A stretch of DNA of 64,000 nucleotides, from the NCBI GenBank assembly GCA_020746105.1, contig CM036626.1:10434001-10498000 (forward strand), written 5' to 3'. The notes below the pieces were generated by a model, which made no database searches, had not been told where the DNA came from, and saw nothing but the letters and a program-made list of their open reading frames with translations. Of the stretch, positions 26,601 through 37,300 are shown piece by piece. Numbering within the stretch: the stretch's first letter is position 1; every line of letters begins with the position of its first letter. The translations under genes and the position numbers were made by a program. Source of the stretch: Trogon surrucura. Lineage: Eukaryota; Chordata; Aves; Trogoniformes; Trogonidae.

Positions 26601-27720
26601 GACAAAACACTCAAGGTCATCTTGGTTTCTTGATTTTTCGAGTATTATCCTGTCAGCTTTGGCCTGAGCTTGAGTGATTATGAGGGGTAGGGAGCTTGCT
26701 GGGCTCCAGAGAACTTGAGGCAAAGCAGGGCTGATGCATTGGTGAGACCGAGCAGACTACAGCCCCTGTCACCAGGAGGTGGCCCAAGTGCAGCCCTCCC
26801 CAGGCACAGTGTGGTGGCCTTTCACCAGCTCATCCCGGCTGCAGGCAGAGGATGGTGGGTGGCCTCAAGACCTGCCCCAGCAGGGGCTGTGTACCCAGAC
26901 GGTCTCTTCCACATGATGCAGCTTGGTGTAGAAGTAGAGTGAGGCTCATAAGCAGGTAAAGTGCTGACCCCAGAAGCTCTTCTGGACAATGCCAACTATG
27001 TGAACACCAGCCTTACTTCATGCCCCAGCGCGCAAAGGTACAGGGGGGCCTTCCCAAAGCACTGCACAACAAAAGCCACTTCACATCTGCTCATTTCAAG
27101 AGAGCCACAGCTGATTAACCAATTGTTAGCACATGAATGAGCCTGAAAGAGAGACAGGGAGACCAAGGAAAAGCTTTTGTCATTAGAAAAATAACTGGAT
27201 AGTCTGGGCATAAAAGGAGTGCAATTGCACAAGGCATGATGGGAACATCCCGCATTGTCCTTTAAACTCCAAGGGCATGATAAGTATTTCCTCGTTCTTA
27301 GCAGGATCAGAAGCAAGAAATGGATGGGGCTGGGACATGCATTATCTTCCCGAAGGGCAGCAGGGTGCTCAGTAACGCGTCAAGCTGCAAGGCCAATGCC
27401 GTCCTGCTCGCAGAGGGCCAGCACTACCAGTGGCATCTGATTTCATAACCTGCCACATCTAGGAAAAAAAACAGACAAGGTGTGGGCAGGACGTGTTGGA
27501 CCTGTGGGTGTTGACAAGAGGGTACTGAAAGCTGTTTTGTTCATGCAGAGTTATTTTTTTTCTGTGCTAATCCCTGCTCTCTCCCTGGTTGCAGGTGTAT
27601 GAGGAAGCCTATCATGCCCTCCACAAAGAGCTGCCCGAGGTGTCTACCTCTGTCTTCACAGAAATACTAACATGGATTGGCCAGAAGGTCGCAGCCACTG
27701 GGGAAACCAGCCATACTTAA
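14524..27720 (+). CDS. MGLL: MGLL, monoglyceride lipase, last five coding exons (5' part outside window)
   Basis: Serine hydrolase of the alpha/beta-hydrolase fold that splits monoacylglycerols into fatty acid and glycerol. In animals it ends 2-arachidonoylglycerol signalling and completes triglyceride breakdown, at the cytosolic face of membranes. Joined exons 14524-14660, 16106-16216, 20964-21053, 26400-26615 and 27595-27720 give 226 residues that align without gaps to mammalian residues 78-303. The nucleophile motif GHSMG (Ser122), the acid in GSSDKLCD (Asp239) and the base in [12 protein letters not shown] (His269) are all present, so the catalytic triad is intact. The lid region lies in the second to fourth exons seen here. 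Introns are phase 0 except the one before 14524, which splits Val78 after its first base. Family assignment is certain. The N-terminal 77 residues, including the oxyanion HGAGEH motif, were searched for upstream by eye and not found, so they lie before the window. Confidence 0.97.
14661..16105 (+). other. MGLL: MGLL intron
   Basis: 1,445 bases between the two halves of the GHSMG elbow, phase 0. It has a possible old repeat relic at 15108-15180 (gggccaaatccctttattc, cagtattcccactgatgtca). Nothing else is recognised. Confidence 0.85.
16106..16216 (+). CDS. MGLL: MGLL exon, helix after the nucleophile and start of the lid (residues 124-160)
   Basis: Acceptor is ttttgcattgcag; donor is AAG|gtaaga. 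The 37 codons begin [18 protein letters not shown] and end SPEVATPIK. The Gly-Gly completes the nucleophile elbow, and ISPLV leads into the lid that covers the substrate tunnel. Both junctions are phase 0, so this exon could be skipped in frame, but that would destroy the GHSMG motif. Confidence 0.96.
16249..16440 (+). repeat. diverged intronic duplication, copy 1
   Basis: Begins about 30 bases after the splice donor at 16217. It shares word order with copy 2: cgctctt.cactg, ttaagacct, gatgagatc/gctgagatc, a 23-base identical run at 16369-16391, aaaacttatttaa, gagtcaga. Confidence 0.75.
17222..17408 (+). repeat. diverged intronic duplication, copy 2
   Basis: Collinear with copy 1 at a distance of about 970 bases and in the same orientation. 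The identical 23-base run is at 17332-17354. Weaker similarity seems to go on to about 17460. It may be a local tandem duplication or two copies of an unlisted repeat. Confidence 0.75.
20964..21053 (+). CDS. MGLL: MGLL exon, lid helix (residues 161-190)
   Basis: Acceptor is tcctctcacgcag; donor is GAG|gtgaga. It has 30 codons, in frame at both ends, reading [20 protein letters not shown] and ending SRNKKE. By homology this is the hydrophobic lid helix that docks on membranes and gates substrate entry. An in-frame exon of this size is a candidate for optional splicing, as described for some mammalian MGLL isoforms. Confidence 0.96.
21054..26399 (+). other. MGLL: MGLL intron
   Basis: 5,346 bases, phase 0. 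It holds a possible old repeat relic at about 21170-21225 (ctgaagtcagtggaactgac) and a short TG run at 23097-23110. No gene is recognised. Confidence 0.85.
23097..23110. repeat. short (TG)n microsatellite
   Basis: Seven TG dinucleotides in an intron of MGLL. Confidence 0.7.
26400..26615 (+). CDS. MGLL: MGLL exon with the catalytic aspartate (residues 191-262)
   Basis: Acceptor is tccctccctgccag. The donor AAG|gtcatc is a GT but far from consensus. The 72 codons begin [18 protein letters not shown] and contain [10 protein letters not shown], where the Asp is catalytic residue 239 and the Cys is position 242. The mammalian lid cysteines 201 and 208 are Tyr and Ser here, and there is an extra Cys at 193. 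Reading through the donor adds five codons (VILVS) and then TGA at 26631-26633, so intron retention would truncate the enzyme before His269. Confidence 0.96.
26616..27594 (+). other. MGLL: MGLL last intron
   Basis: 979 bases, phase 0, with weak donor gtcatc and a strong pyrimidine-rich acceptor. The sixth codon of the intron in frame is TGA (26631-26633). Confidence 0.85.
27595..27720 (+). CDS. MGLL: MGLL terminal coding exon with the catalytic histidine (residues 263-303 and stop)
   Basis: Acceptor is ctccctggttgcag. The 41 codons begin [19 protein letters not shown] and end GETSHT, then TAA at 27718-27720. The His in AYH is catalytic residue 269. The last dozen residues differ from mammals, as is usual at this C-terminus, but the length is the same. 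Confidence 0.96.
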   Translation: MYEEAYHALHKELPEVSTSVFTEILTWIGQKVAATGETSHT

Positions 27721-30700
27721 GAGCAATTGGTATTGCAGCTCTTACTGGGTTTTGCTGGGAATAGATGCTTTTCTTAACAGAAGTCTCTCTGAAAAAGATC
27801 TAATGTGGAGGGACTCTTGGGATATTTTATCATGCACAGCATAAGGAAGGGTGGGGGGAGAGGCACAGGGTGGGGCATTATTCACTGATGTAAATGGCCA
27901 TTGCCCTAATCTGGAGAAGAACCGATAGCTGTGGGAGCAGCCATCAAAGTTTTCCAGGTCGGGTGACTTTACTGAAATGCCTCTCACCCATCAAACTTCC
28001 CCCACCACTTCCTCTTCTCTGCTTTTGCTGGGGTGACAGGGGTGTATTTATACTGCAATAATTTTTGGTATGTTAAAGAAGTCAGTATCTTCCACTTCGT
28101 GGTTTTGATTCCAGGTGCATACAGTCCCTTCCCTGTCCTCACCATCCAATCCCTTAAAAGCCCTGGTCCTTGAGAGGAGAGCAGTAACAAAAGTGCTGGG
28201 TAATGAGGAGAGACTAAAGATGGAGCTGACAGCTCCCTGAAGGTGAAAGGCTGGTTTTCAAGGTCAGGCCCCTTTGGATACTGCTTTTTTAAGTAGCCCA
28301 GGCCAGGGAGAGCATGAAGACAGCCTCCCCCTCTGCCCTGCATGGCCAGTTTGCACTTGGGAAAAGCGCATTGAACAGCTTTTTAATTTTCATCATCAGA
28401 GCAGGATCCCAGAGGGGAGAGGAGGAATGTGGAATCAAACCCACTTAGCACATTCGAAATCCATGCTTTTCCCAATGCCAAACCTCATCTCCTCCGCAAA
28501 ATGAACTATTCTGTAAATATTCCCAGGGGCTGCTTTTTTTCCTTACCCTTTTTTTTCTTTTTTTTTTTTCTTTTGGAATTAATCACTTGCGCTACTGAAA
28601 CTGAAAAAGCAAAGTCAAAATTATAAGAGAATATAGTAATATAATATATGATGTATATAAAGGTGGCTGGGAGCTGGAGAAGAAATAGGAGGAGAGTCTA
28701 AAGAAGGGGTTAATCGTTCCTTCTCTTGGCAAGGAATAATGTTGTCCTACCAGGATCCAGTACTCTCATCATAACTTTACAGTCATAATCTGTTGTTTTC
28801 CTTCATCAGTTGGAAAATGTCCTGAAAATAATGCTAGAGAGAAGCACAGAGCATCTGGAGGGTGGGGAATAGCACTGGGTGTCCTCATGGTCCACCAGTT
28901 CAGCAGGAGACCCGCAGCGTCAACAGAGATCCAAGCTCATCCCAGTCTCCTCCTAAGCAGCACAGCCACCTCAGGGGCAAATCACTGAGCAGAGGGGCTG
29001 AGCTCACCCCTTTAGGAAACGTGGGGAGCTGAAGCCAGAGCATAGGGTGCAGTCACCCATCCAACATCTGCCTTGCTGCACTGGGGGCACCCAGGGGCAC
29101 TGGTGTACAAGCTGCTATGGAGGAGCTTGTGGACTGGTCCAGTGGTGCAGACAAGGCAAATCCTAGAACTGCCAGTGACTCTGGTAGCAGCAGGGTGAAA
29201 GGAAAGGCTCTAGACCCGGCTACGGAGCAGAGGCACCGTATTGGTACAGCAAAAGCTGCACCATCATCACAGCGTGGCTGTGCTGGTCAGTTTGTCCAGG
29301 GTGATGAATACGCTTCTCGGCGCTAGCCAAAAGGGAAGGGGCTTAACATGCACCTCTCCCTCCAATTCTGCAAGAAGAAAATGCCTGCAAATGTTGCACT
29401 ATGAGAGTGGGGCTTCTCCCTCGGCGACAAACCAGCCCTCTTATTGCCTTCCCTGGCAGCAGTGGGAACCGTCGCTGTGTCCCCAGGGCTGGATCCCACT
29501 GTGACAGTCACAGGACGGTCACCCACCTCTCCTCCCTTTGAAGCCAGTTCTGGCAAGATTGAGGAAAGGGACCTCTGTGCAATAAGAGTCAGAATCAGGG
29601 CTCAGTCCCATTTGGTCCCAGCAGTGTGGATGGATGAAGGATGCGTGGATGCAGGTTATGTCCTTGTGATTGCCCAAAGGCGTTCGAGTCAGGAAAGCTC
29701 TTTTACATAGGTTGATCCAGGCACTTTCACACTTGTATTTTCTTGCCTCTAAAGAGAAGAACAAGCTGTAGTTCTCCCAGCCAACACCAGCTTTTGATTC
29801 AAATATTATTCCAGTGCAATTTCCTGTTCTCACCACACCCTGCTAAAACTCTGGTGAAGCTCGCTATGGGCAGGAGGCGATGCACAGGTCACCTGCTCTG
29901 CCTCTTCCAGCAGCCTGGCTCCTTGCAACTTCTTTTTTCCGAGCAAGATCTCTCCTTGCCAGATGCTGCTAGGGAAAGACAGCACGAAGAGAAACACTAC
30001 AGCGGTGATAAACCTCACCTGCTTCTTCAGCTGGAAGGCGAATCAAGTAGGCGTGATCCAGCGGTGACAGACGTTGCGGGGGTAGGAACAAGATGATGAC
30101 TTAAGGACGGGATTTTTGAAAGCACTTTTCTCGAGGAAGTCAGGAGGAGTAAATCAATGCCCACATTCTTTACATCCCTTCCCAAATTGACAAGCACTTT
30201 GTGGGGGGGGAGGGACATGACCCTCCAGCAGGAAGGTCAGAGCCCGTCTGCTCCCTCCAACCTGGCTTCAGGCAGAGGAAAGTCGGTGGTCAGTGCCTTT
30301 GCTAAAATGTGTCCTTTCACCCAAGAAACATCTGCAGCTCTGCAGAAATAAAAGGAAACCAATTACGTTAATCTGGGGAAGACTTGTCCCTCTGTCTAGC
30401 TAAACTCAGCAATGGCATGTGGCTTGGGAAAGCTGTGTTTGAAAATCAGGTTAACAGAAAGTTGAAAGAACAAAAAAAAAAAAGGCAAATAAACCGCAAG
30501 CCATGGCACAGGAGGGATTATTACCACCCTCAGCTAGTTTTCTGAAGAGTTTTCATCTTCTGAGGCAATTAACACAAGAAAACCTACACCAAAACAGCCC
30601 GTAAAGCTGCCTGTACCCCAGAACAGACCCTGGCAGTGCACACCTCCAGGCAGGCAATGTGCAGGTGCCGAGGGAAGGAGCCAGAAGCAAATCGACCTGG

Positions 30701-31232
30701 GGCAGTTGAGATGCGGATTTGCACCAGCTGCAGCTCAGCCTGCGCACTCCAGCTCTCCCGGCTGCTGCTGATCCCTTACCCTGCCTGTAAGCTACTTTAT
30801 ATTGACCCAGTTAGGTTTCGCCGTGCCCCAGAGGAATTCTTCCTTTGCTGACCAGATTAGCAATGAGCAGAGCTGCTGCCAAGGGAAATGTAATTAAACT
30901 CTATTTTCAAATGGCAGGTACTATTTGCAGGGAGCACAGCCGGCCTTACGAATGTTGCTGTGCGGAGCCGCACCAGAAACCAGTCTGCCTTTGAGAATAG
31001 GTGGCACTCACGACTGAGCAATAGCAACGTGTAACTACTGTATATATCACCACCTGTAGCACTGAGAGACCGTTCCCCACTGCCTAACCCATCCCATTTT
31101 CTATTTAGCCTGTTCTTTTTATACCATTCACCTTGGCACACTGCCAGCACAAACCCATTGAGGCCACATTTACTTTTCCAAGTAATTTCTGAGCTTGTCT
31201 CTCTTGTTCTGTTGTGTTCCAGTTCAATAAAG

Positions 31233-31286
31233 TACATTTATATATATATATACACACATATATAAAAACATATATGCATACACATG
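31233..31286. repeat. AT/CA-rich simple repeat
   Basis: Degenerate tatata and cacaca runs between two candidate MGLL poly(A) signals. Likely part of the 3' UTR or just beyond it. Confidence 0.6.
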
Positions 31287-31356
31287 TATTTTCAGTGGGA
31301 AAAATCATATACAAGTTTAGGATTCTTAAAGGAATACAATGTATATTGCAACTAAT

Positions 31357-31362
31357 AATAAA
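31357..31362 (+). promoter_or_regulatory. MGLL: candidate MGLL polyadenylation signal AATAAA
   Basis: A canonical hexamer lies 3.6 kb after the stop. A GT-rich element (agtgtgtttgaggg) begins about 18 bases downstream, as expected for a cleavage site near 31378. Alternatives on the same strand are AATAAA at 31226-31231 and 30347-30352, and 31657-31662 further on. Confidence 0.4.
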
Positions 31363-31380
31363 GTTATGTTTTCTGAACAG

Positions 31381-34300
31381 AGTGTGTTTGAGGGCATCCT
31401 TGGTGACTGCTACCCCTCTGGAGGGTGAGAAGGGAAAGGTGGAGAGATATTGAATTACTGTTCAGCTTGTGGAGGTGGGGGCTGCCAAACTGCCGGTGTG
31501 GCTGGCGCCAGTTCCACAGCCGCTGTGGACCAGGGGTCTTGGGGCAGCCCAGTCTCATGGAGGCCTGAGTTTTCCTTTCTGCTTAAAAGTCAGCTTTTCA
31601 AAAAGCCCCGAAATCCACGGCTTCGTGCCGCTATTTGCCATAGCCCAAAGCGGCACAATAAAAAATTATGTTGGGGCAGTGCAGGTGTAAGATATCATTA
31701 CATCCTACTTTGACTCAGCAGGGCTCTCTGTCTGGGTAATCCCAAGGAAGCTCTAGAAGAAAAGGAAGTAAAAATTCCCTTGCTCAGGTGCTTCCCCCAC
31801 CCCAGAGCTGGTGGAGGAGCCTGGAGTAACAGGCAAGCTCAGCTTGCTTCCAGATCTGGTTCCCATGCTTTTACAAGCCCATTAAAATATTATGTTGCTC
31901 CTGAACCACACCCAGCTCAAACGGGAAGCATCTGCACTGTGGCCAGGAGCAGCAGCTACTTAAATCCTACATTTTGCCCCCAGCTATGACTACAGAGATG
32001 GCTGGGGAGCAGGATTTGCTGCTCCCTCAGCTCCCAGGCAGTGCTGAGGTGCTGTAAGAGCCCCCAGTCCACCCAAATCCAGGGCTGGTGCTGTCAGGGT
32101 GCCCCGTGCTGCAGAAATGTCCCTCCTGCCCAGCCACTGGGTCCCTTCCTGCCTCCCTCCCTGTGCAGACTTCAGGACAAGATGCTCCTTGCCACCCACT
32201 TGCACCCCAAAAGGGGTGTCAGCTGCTGTGGCAGGGGACAGACAGGGTGGTACGCCCAAGTGCCAGCCCTCTGGCTGGAGTCATTGGCAGCATCAGATCT
32301 GACCTGCAGCCTCCAGCAGCTCATTTCACCCTCCTCATGCCTCAAATCACTACAACAGAATAATACTTTCTTTCTGCAGCCCCACACGGGCTGTACATCT
32401 GATCACACCCCAGTTTGCCAGGTCAGAAGCTCTAGCTGAGGACTTTGATCCACGTCAATACAGAGAGCAGAGCTGGTGATTTCTGCCGGGCCAGTGGGCA
32501 CATGTGGTAGTCAGGAACATCATTAGTAACAAGATTTCCTTTAATATCACCAAGTCCGCGGCTCTTTCCCCTGGTATTTCACTGGCTCATTAAGCTCCTC
32601 GCAGCTTTGAGGGCTGCTGGAGGGTGCTCACCACGGTGCTGGGACAGGGACCAAGTCCGGGAGGGAGAGGATGTTCCTGCACAAGCCTGGGAGCAGCACT
32701 GGCATGGAGAAGCCTTTCTGGGAGAAGTTTTCCTGATGTCACCGCCTGGTGCCCGGCAAGCTGTCACAGCTATAGGTGGCCTTTCTGTATTTAGCATGTG
32801 CTTCTAATCTGATCCTGCAAGTCTGCAGGAACCCTGAAGCTTTTTGCTTTTTTCTCTTCCCCCAGCCTGTGCTTAGTCTTCTGTTATCCAAAGCTGGCTC
32901 TCGGGGTTGGTGCAAGGTGGGGATCAGCCGCTGTTAAAGGAAGAGACAAGGCAGCGCCATAGTGGTGGGGGGACAGTGCACCTAAGGAGTCCTCTCCAGC
33001 CACCCTGGCAGGGCTGGCAGGGACAGGCAGCCTGCTCCGTCATCAGGGCATGGGATGAGAGGTGCCACACTTGGTCACATTGCTGCCTCTGTTAGACATC
33101 CCGGACCACAGAGCCCATCACCCAGGCCGTCGGAGAAGAGCCAAACGCTGCAGCTCCAGTGAGCGGTGAGGAACTCTAATTCAAAAGATCTGCTCAGCAT
33201 ATAAACCTGCTGTGCTTTAGTTGGATTTGCTGCTGCCAGACGGTTAAGTATAGGATTTGTAGACTATCAGAGGAGGGAGAAGCAGAGCTGTAATTCACCT
33301 CCACCCCAGAGAAAGGGGGATGGAGCTGACGGGGTCATGCAGGTGCCACTGTACCACCAGAGACCACCACTAGAGCACACTGTGCCAGCAGCCTGCCTGC
33401 CTGCCACTGCTGTTCCTTCATTCCAGACTGAAAAATGAGGGGGTTTTTGAGCAGCCGTTTGCTCTTCTGTCCACGTACGAGCACAATGAATCTTTCCTTT
33501 GCACACAGAAACAGAGCAATGCTCTACCAGCTTACCAGCCAAGGATGCTCTCTTTCTCCATCCAACAGAGAAGCTGTTGATGTGGAGCTACTGATCACCA
33601 TCTTGCTGCTCTTCACAGCTGCCTTAATAAACCAAACAGCCACATCTGTAAGCAAACACAGCAGAGCCCACATCCTCCAAATAACCAGCCTTCCCCTTGC
33701 CCCTGCTCCTCAGGAGGGAGGCACAGAGGATTAATTTCCTTTCCGTCCACAGGAAACTCTTCAGTGTATGGAAACATTCCAGGAATTCAGATGAAAAACA
33801 ATTCTTGAGAGATCAATTAAAGAGTTTGGATGGATCGCATGATATGCACTGATGTCTAATCAGAGGAAATGTGGCAAAGAAAGCTGCTTGGCCTGGATGG
33901 GGAGCTGAGGGAAGGGCAAGATATCCAGCGTGGAAAGCATTCATATTGTAAAAAAACATGCAGAGTTGAGAACGGTAGAGGCGAAGCAATAGCAGCTCAG
34001 GTGCAAAAGACAAGGGGTACCTTCCCTGCATCAGTTTAGGAAGGGCCGATGACCAAAGGCAAGCAAGCCCCTGCCAGACCACAGCGAATCCTGCCATGAG
34101 GCAGAGCCCCAGGAGAAGCAGGGCCTTCCAGCCTTCCCAAGGTCAGCAGCCTTCGCATCCAAGTCATGTCTCCATTCAGACGAAAATCAATGCAACGGCA
34201 ACACCAGCAAAGCTCTCCTCAGGCCAATACAACAAACCCTGCAGCAAGAGATATCCATGTGCTAGAAATAAACAACTCTGGTTCCTCATCGAGAGAAAAA

Positions 34301-37300
34301 AAAAAAAAAATCAGGTTTTCCCTCACACAGGACTGCAGAGTCAGCTTCGTGCTGCAATGGCAGCAACAAGCTGCCCGCCCGCCGCACAGGGCAGCCCTTG
34401 TGTTTGCCCTGTCAAAAGCCCCGGCGGCTTTAAGCTGCCAGGGCTCACCCCACGCACTTTTAACATCAAGTCCTCTCTTCCCATGCCGAGCGTATGTCCA
34501 TCCCACGCCATGGCTGCTCTGCACCAAAACCCAGCCTGGGGGCACTCGCATGACTGGCAAGTCCTGGATGTCCAGTAACTGCTGAACTCTGGCATGAGAG
34601 ACTGATCCGCCCCGTTATCGCAGCCAGAACTGCAGCACGCAGAGTGAGAGACGTACTTTCCCCTCACCTGCATCCACACCTGGAAGACTGTAGTTTAACT
34701 GCATGTATAATGGGAAAACGCCACATAAAATCGGGAAACAAGAAATACCATCCCCTCTGGCCCCAGGAAGGAAATGAACAATCACCCCAGGAGCAGCATG
34801 GCCAAAGCCTTCAACAGCCTTGAAGATGCTGTGCCTGACAAGCACGCAGACCAGAGAAGCCGCATGGCAGAAAAAGCTTTCTGAACAACTTGCCTGAAGC
34901 ATCTTCAGCTTCTCAATGGGAACCTTTGCGAAAGGGATTCAACTTGCCATCAATAAACTTGTTTCAAAACTCCTGGATAAAAGTTCCATTTTAGCTCTAG
35001 GGAGTAGGGGGGTGGAAGGAGTTGTCAAGAGCAGATTGCTGGCTCCCGTTATGGAAGCAAGCTTAATAAAATTCATAGAAATATTGGTGGTTCTGCTATG
35101 CTGTGCCAAGAATGTGTTCGAATAAAGCCTTCTGAGCAGAAGGGAGAGATATAATGTCAACTTAGCCTTGATATGAAAGATCAGCCTCCATCTCCTAAAG
35201 CATATCTCAAGGAACAGTAACACATTTACTTGCCTTCCCTCCAGAGCAGATCTCTGCACAGACTCGCTTGCATGGTCCATCACTGTTGGAGCCTTGAACA
35301 AATGGTACTGGAATGACCTTGACTTGCAAAGAAGTGATAAGATAAAAATAAAGGAGACATCTTTTCATACTGGTGTTTTCATAACATCTCAGTGCAACAC
35401 AGACCAGCTCAGTTTCCTCCTTGGGAAAGCTACACTGAGTTAATTTGCATTTCTTTAAAAACACCAATCCCACCCTACCCTAAGCCCATGCATCCAGCCA
35501 TGCCACCGTGCTCCCTTCACCTCCCTCTTTCCCAACCCACCATGATAAAGCAACAGCCCTGTGTTTTGCCATACAAGCCAACAGAGCAGGGAGCAAAACA
35601 CACCCGTTGGCAGAGAGCTGCAGCTAGGAGGAAGCAGATCTCACTCTACAGTCCTTCTCTCTCTCTGTCTCCTTGGGCTTGGTCTGCCGGTAACAGGAGG
35701 AGGGAGAGGAAAAGTCTCACACTCGTTTCTCAGAGCTTATTTTAGGAACCAAGCAGCCAGACCCTTGGGACCAGAGCTAGCTCTCTGCATGGTACTGATC
35801 CTCTTCCAAGGCTTCTTTAGTCTCCTGAAACACCCTTCAAACCTTGCCCTGAACTTGCAGGCTTACAAAGTTTACCACAACTAGGAAAAGCAAAAGGCAT
35901 ATGTGCGCTCGCCCCCTTCCCTAGGTGCAGATCACACATAGCTTGAGGGTCATAGCTTGGCTTTGCCCATCCAGAGCTGCACCCAAATGTGGCTGCTGTC
36001 CCCTAACTAACAGCCTGCCTCCCTGCAGCCCTAGTCTTGATTAGTGCCAATAACCCACTTCTGATTTCAAACCTAAAACTGTAGAAACCATTTACAACCC
36101 TAGAAAAGCAGTTCTTTGCCCTTCTCCCTCAGCTCTTGGAGGCAGCCAGCAACCCCAGCAGAGTCAGCGCCTTTATTCAGAACAGGCCCCGACTCTTACA
36201 AATGGTTTGCTAGCGTGGCCTCTCTTATCTTAATATATTTGTTATGTCCAATCTGGTTTAGCTTAAAAGGTAAAACAAAAACCTGCTCTGCTAGCACACC
36301 CACCTGCTGCGAGCAGAGAACTAAACCTTTGCTTCCTACCATGAGCCCCAGCTCAGTTCGCTCATCCCCAGGAGCCGAGATGCAAGGCTGACACAGCCCA
36401 GCTCCCCAGGCTGTGACAGGCTTCGCCAGGCTGCCCACAGCAAGAGAGAGAAAAACTCAGCGTCACCCCCAGCAGACAAGTCTGTCAACGTGAGGTGCTA
36501 CGTGGGAAGGTGCCAGCTCCACAGTTTGACCATGATTGTACCAATATGAATGGCTCAAGCCTCGTAAAGAGGCTCATCGTTTACTCCAGGCTCTCACAGC
36601 ACAATACTTGTAAGCACTGCTCATTGAGTCCCAAAAGCCTGATTAGTGCTTGAACTTTTCCAAGCCCAATCCCTCCCTTCAACAGCATTAGTCATTCAGA
36701 TGCTATTAGTATCTCCCCCTCTGCAAACTGCACGTTCCTACACGGAGCCGCAGGGACAAGCTGGATCCTCATTCCCCGAATGCCAGTCATGCTCTGAAGT
36801 CAACGCACTCTGCACACAGGCAGCCCAGTTATTGCCACCAAAATGGATGCAGCCACCCAGACATAAAAGAAGGCAGAAAACAAGCATCTGTATCCTCGGA
36901 GAGGAGAGGAGGAGAGGAAGGACTGCCCAGGCACTTCAGCAGACTCAAGGTTTTGGAGAAAACACACGCCTGAGCGGCTCGGAGAGGGCACTGAACAAGT
37001 CAGAGTAGATAAGCACAGACACTGAGAAATCTCCACCCTTGGATTTAATGGACAGCCAGCAACGACAGAGACACAGGGTGACAAGAAGAGAGGGAGGGAC
37101 AAGTTGCCTGTCAGGGGCTGCCCAGAGCAACTTGCCAAGACAAATATCACCTCCCTGACACAGCACCACCACACTGACCAAGCCTGTGCTACGGTGCTGC
37201 TAATGGAACTGAGTAATCCTGGGAGAAAGGAGCCAGTAAAAATACGTCAGTGTTTGACACCCATGTTTTGGCAGGACTGTACGAACAGGTCACCAAGAGA

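Larger units (their letters stand above)
27721..31380 (+). other. MGLL: probable MGLL 3' untranslated region
   Basis: There is no splice or coding signal after the MGLL stop. No AATAAA occurs in the first 2.6 kb. Then AATAAA appears at 30347-30352, 31226-31231 and 31357-31362. A long 3' UTR of about 3 kb is known for mammalian MGLL. The end at about 31380 is inferred from the last hexamer, which is followed by a GT-rich stretch. The region also holds a T-rich tract near 28538-28573. Confidence 0.45.

Noticed and set aside
31233-31286. Regular AT/CA runs checked as a structured array
   Set aside because: They are a degenerate simple repeat with no unit-spacer organisation.
34096-34585. Overlapping open frames of 160 and 139 codons in the intergenic region
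   Set aside because: Several frames are open at once in this GC-rich stretch, which points to base composition and not to coding; the translations look like random sequence.
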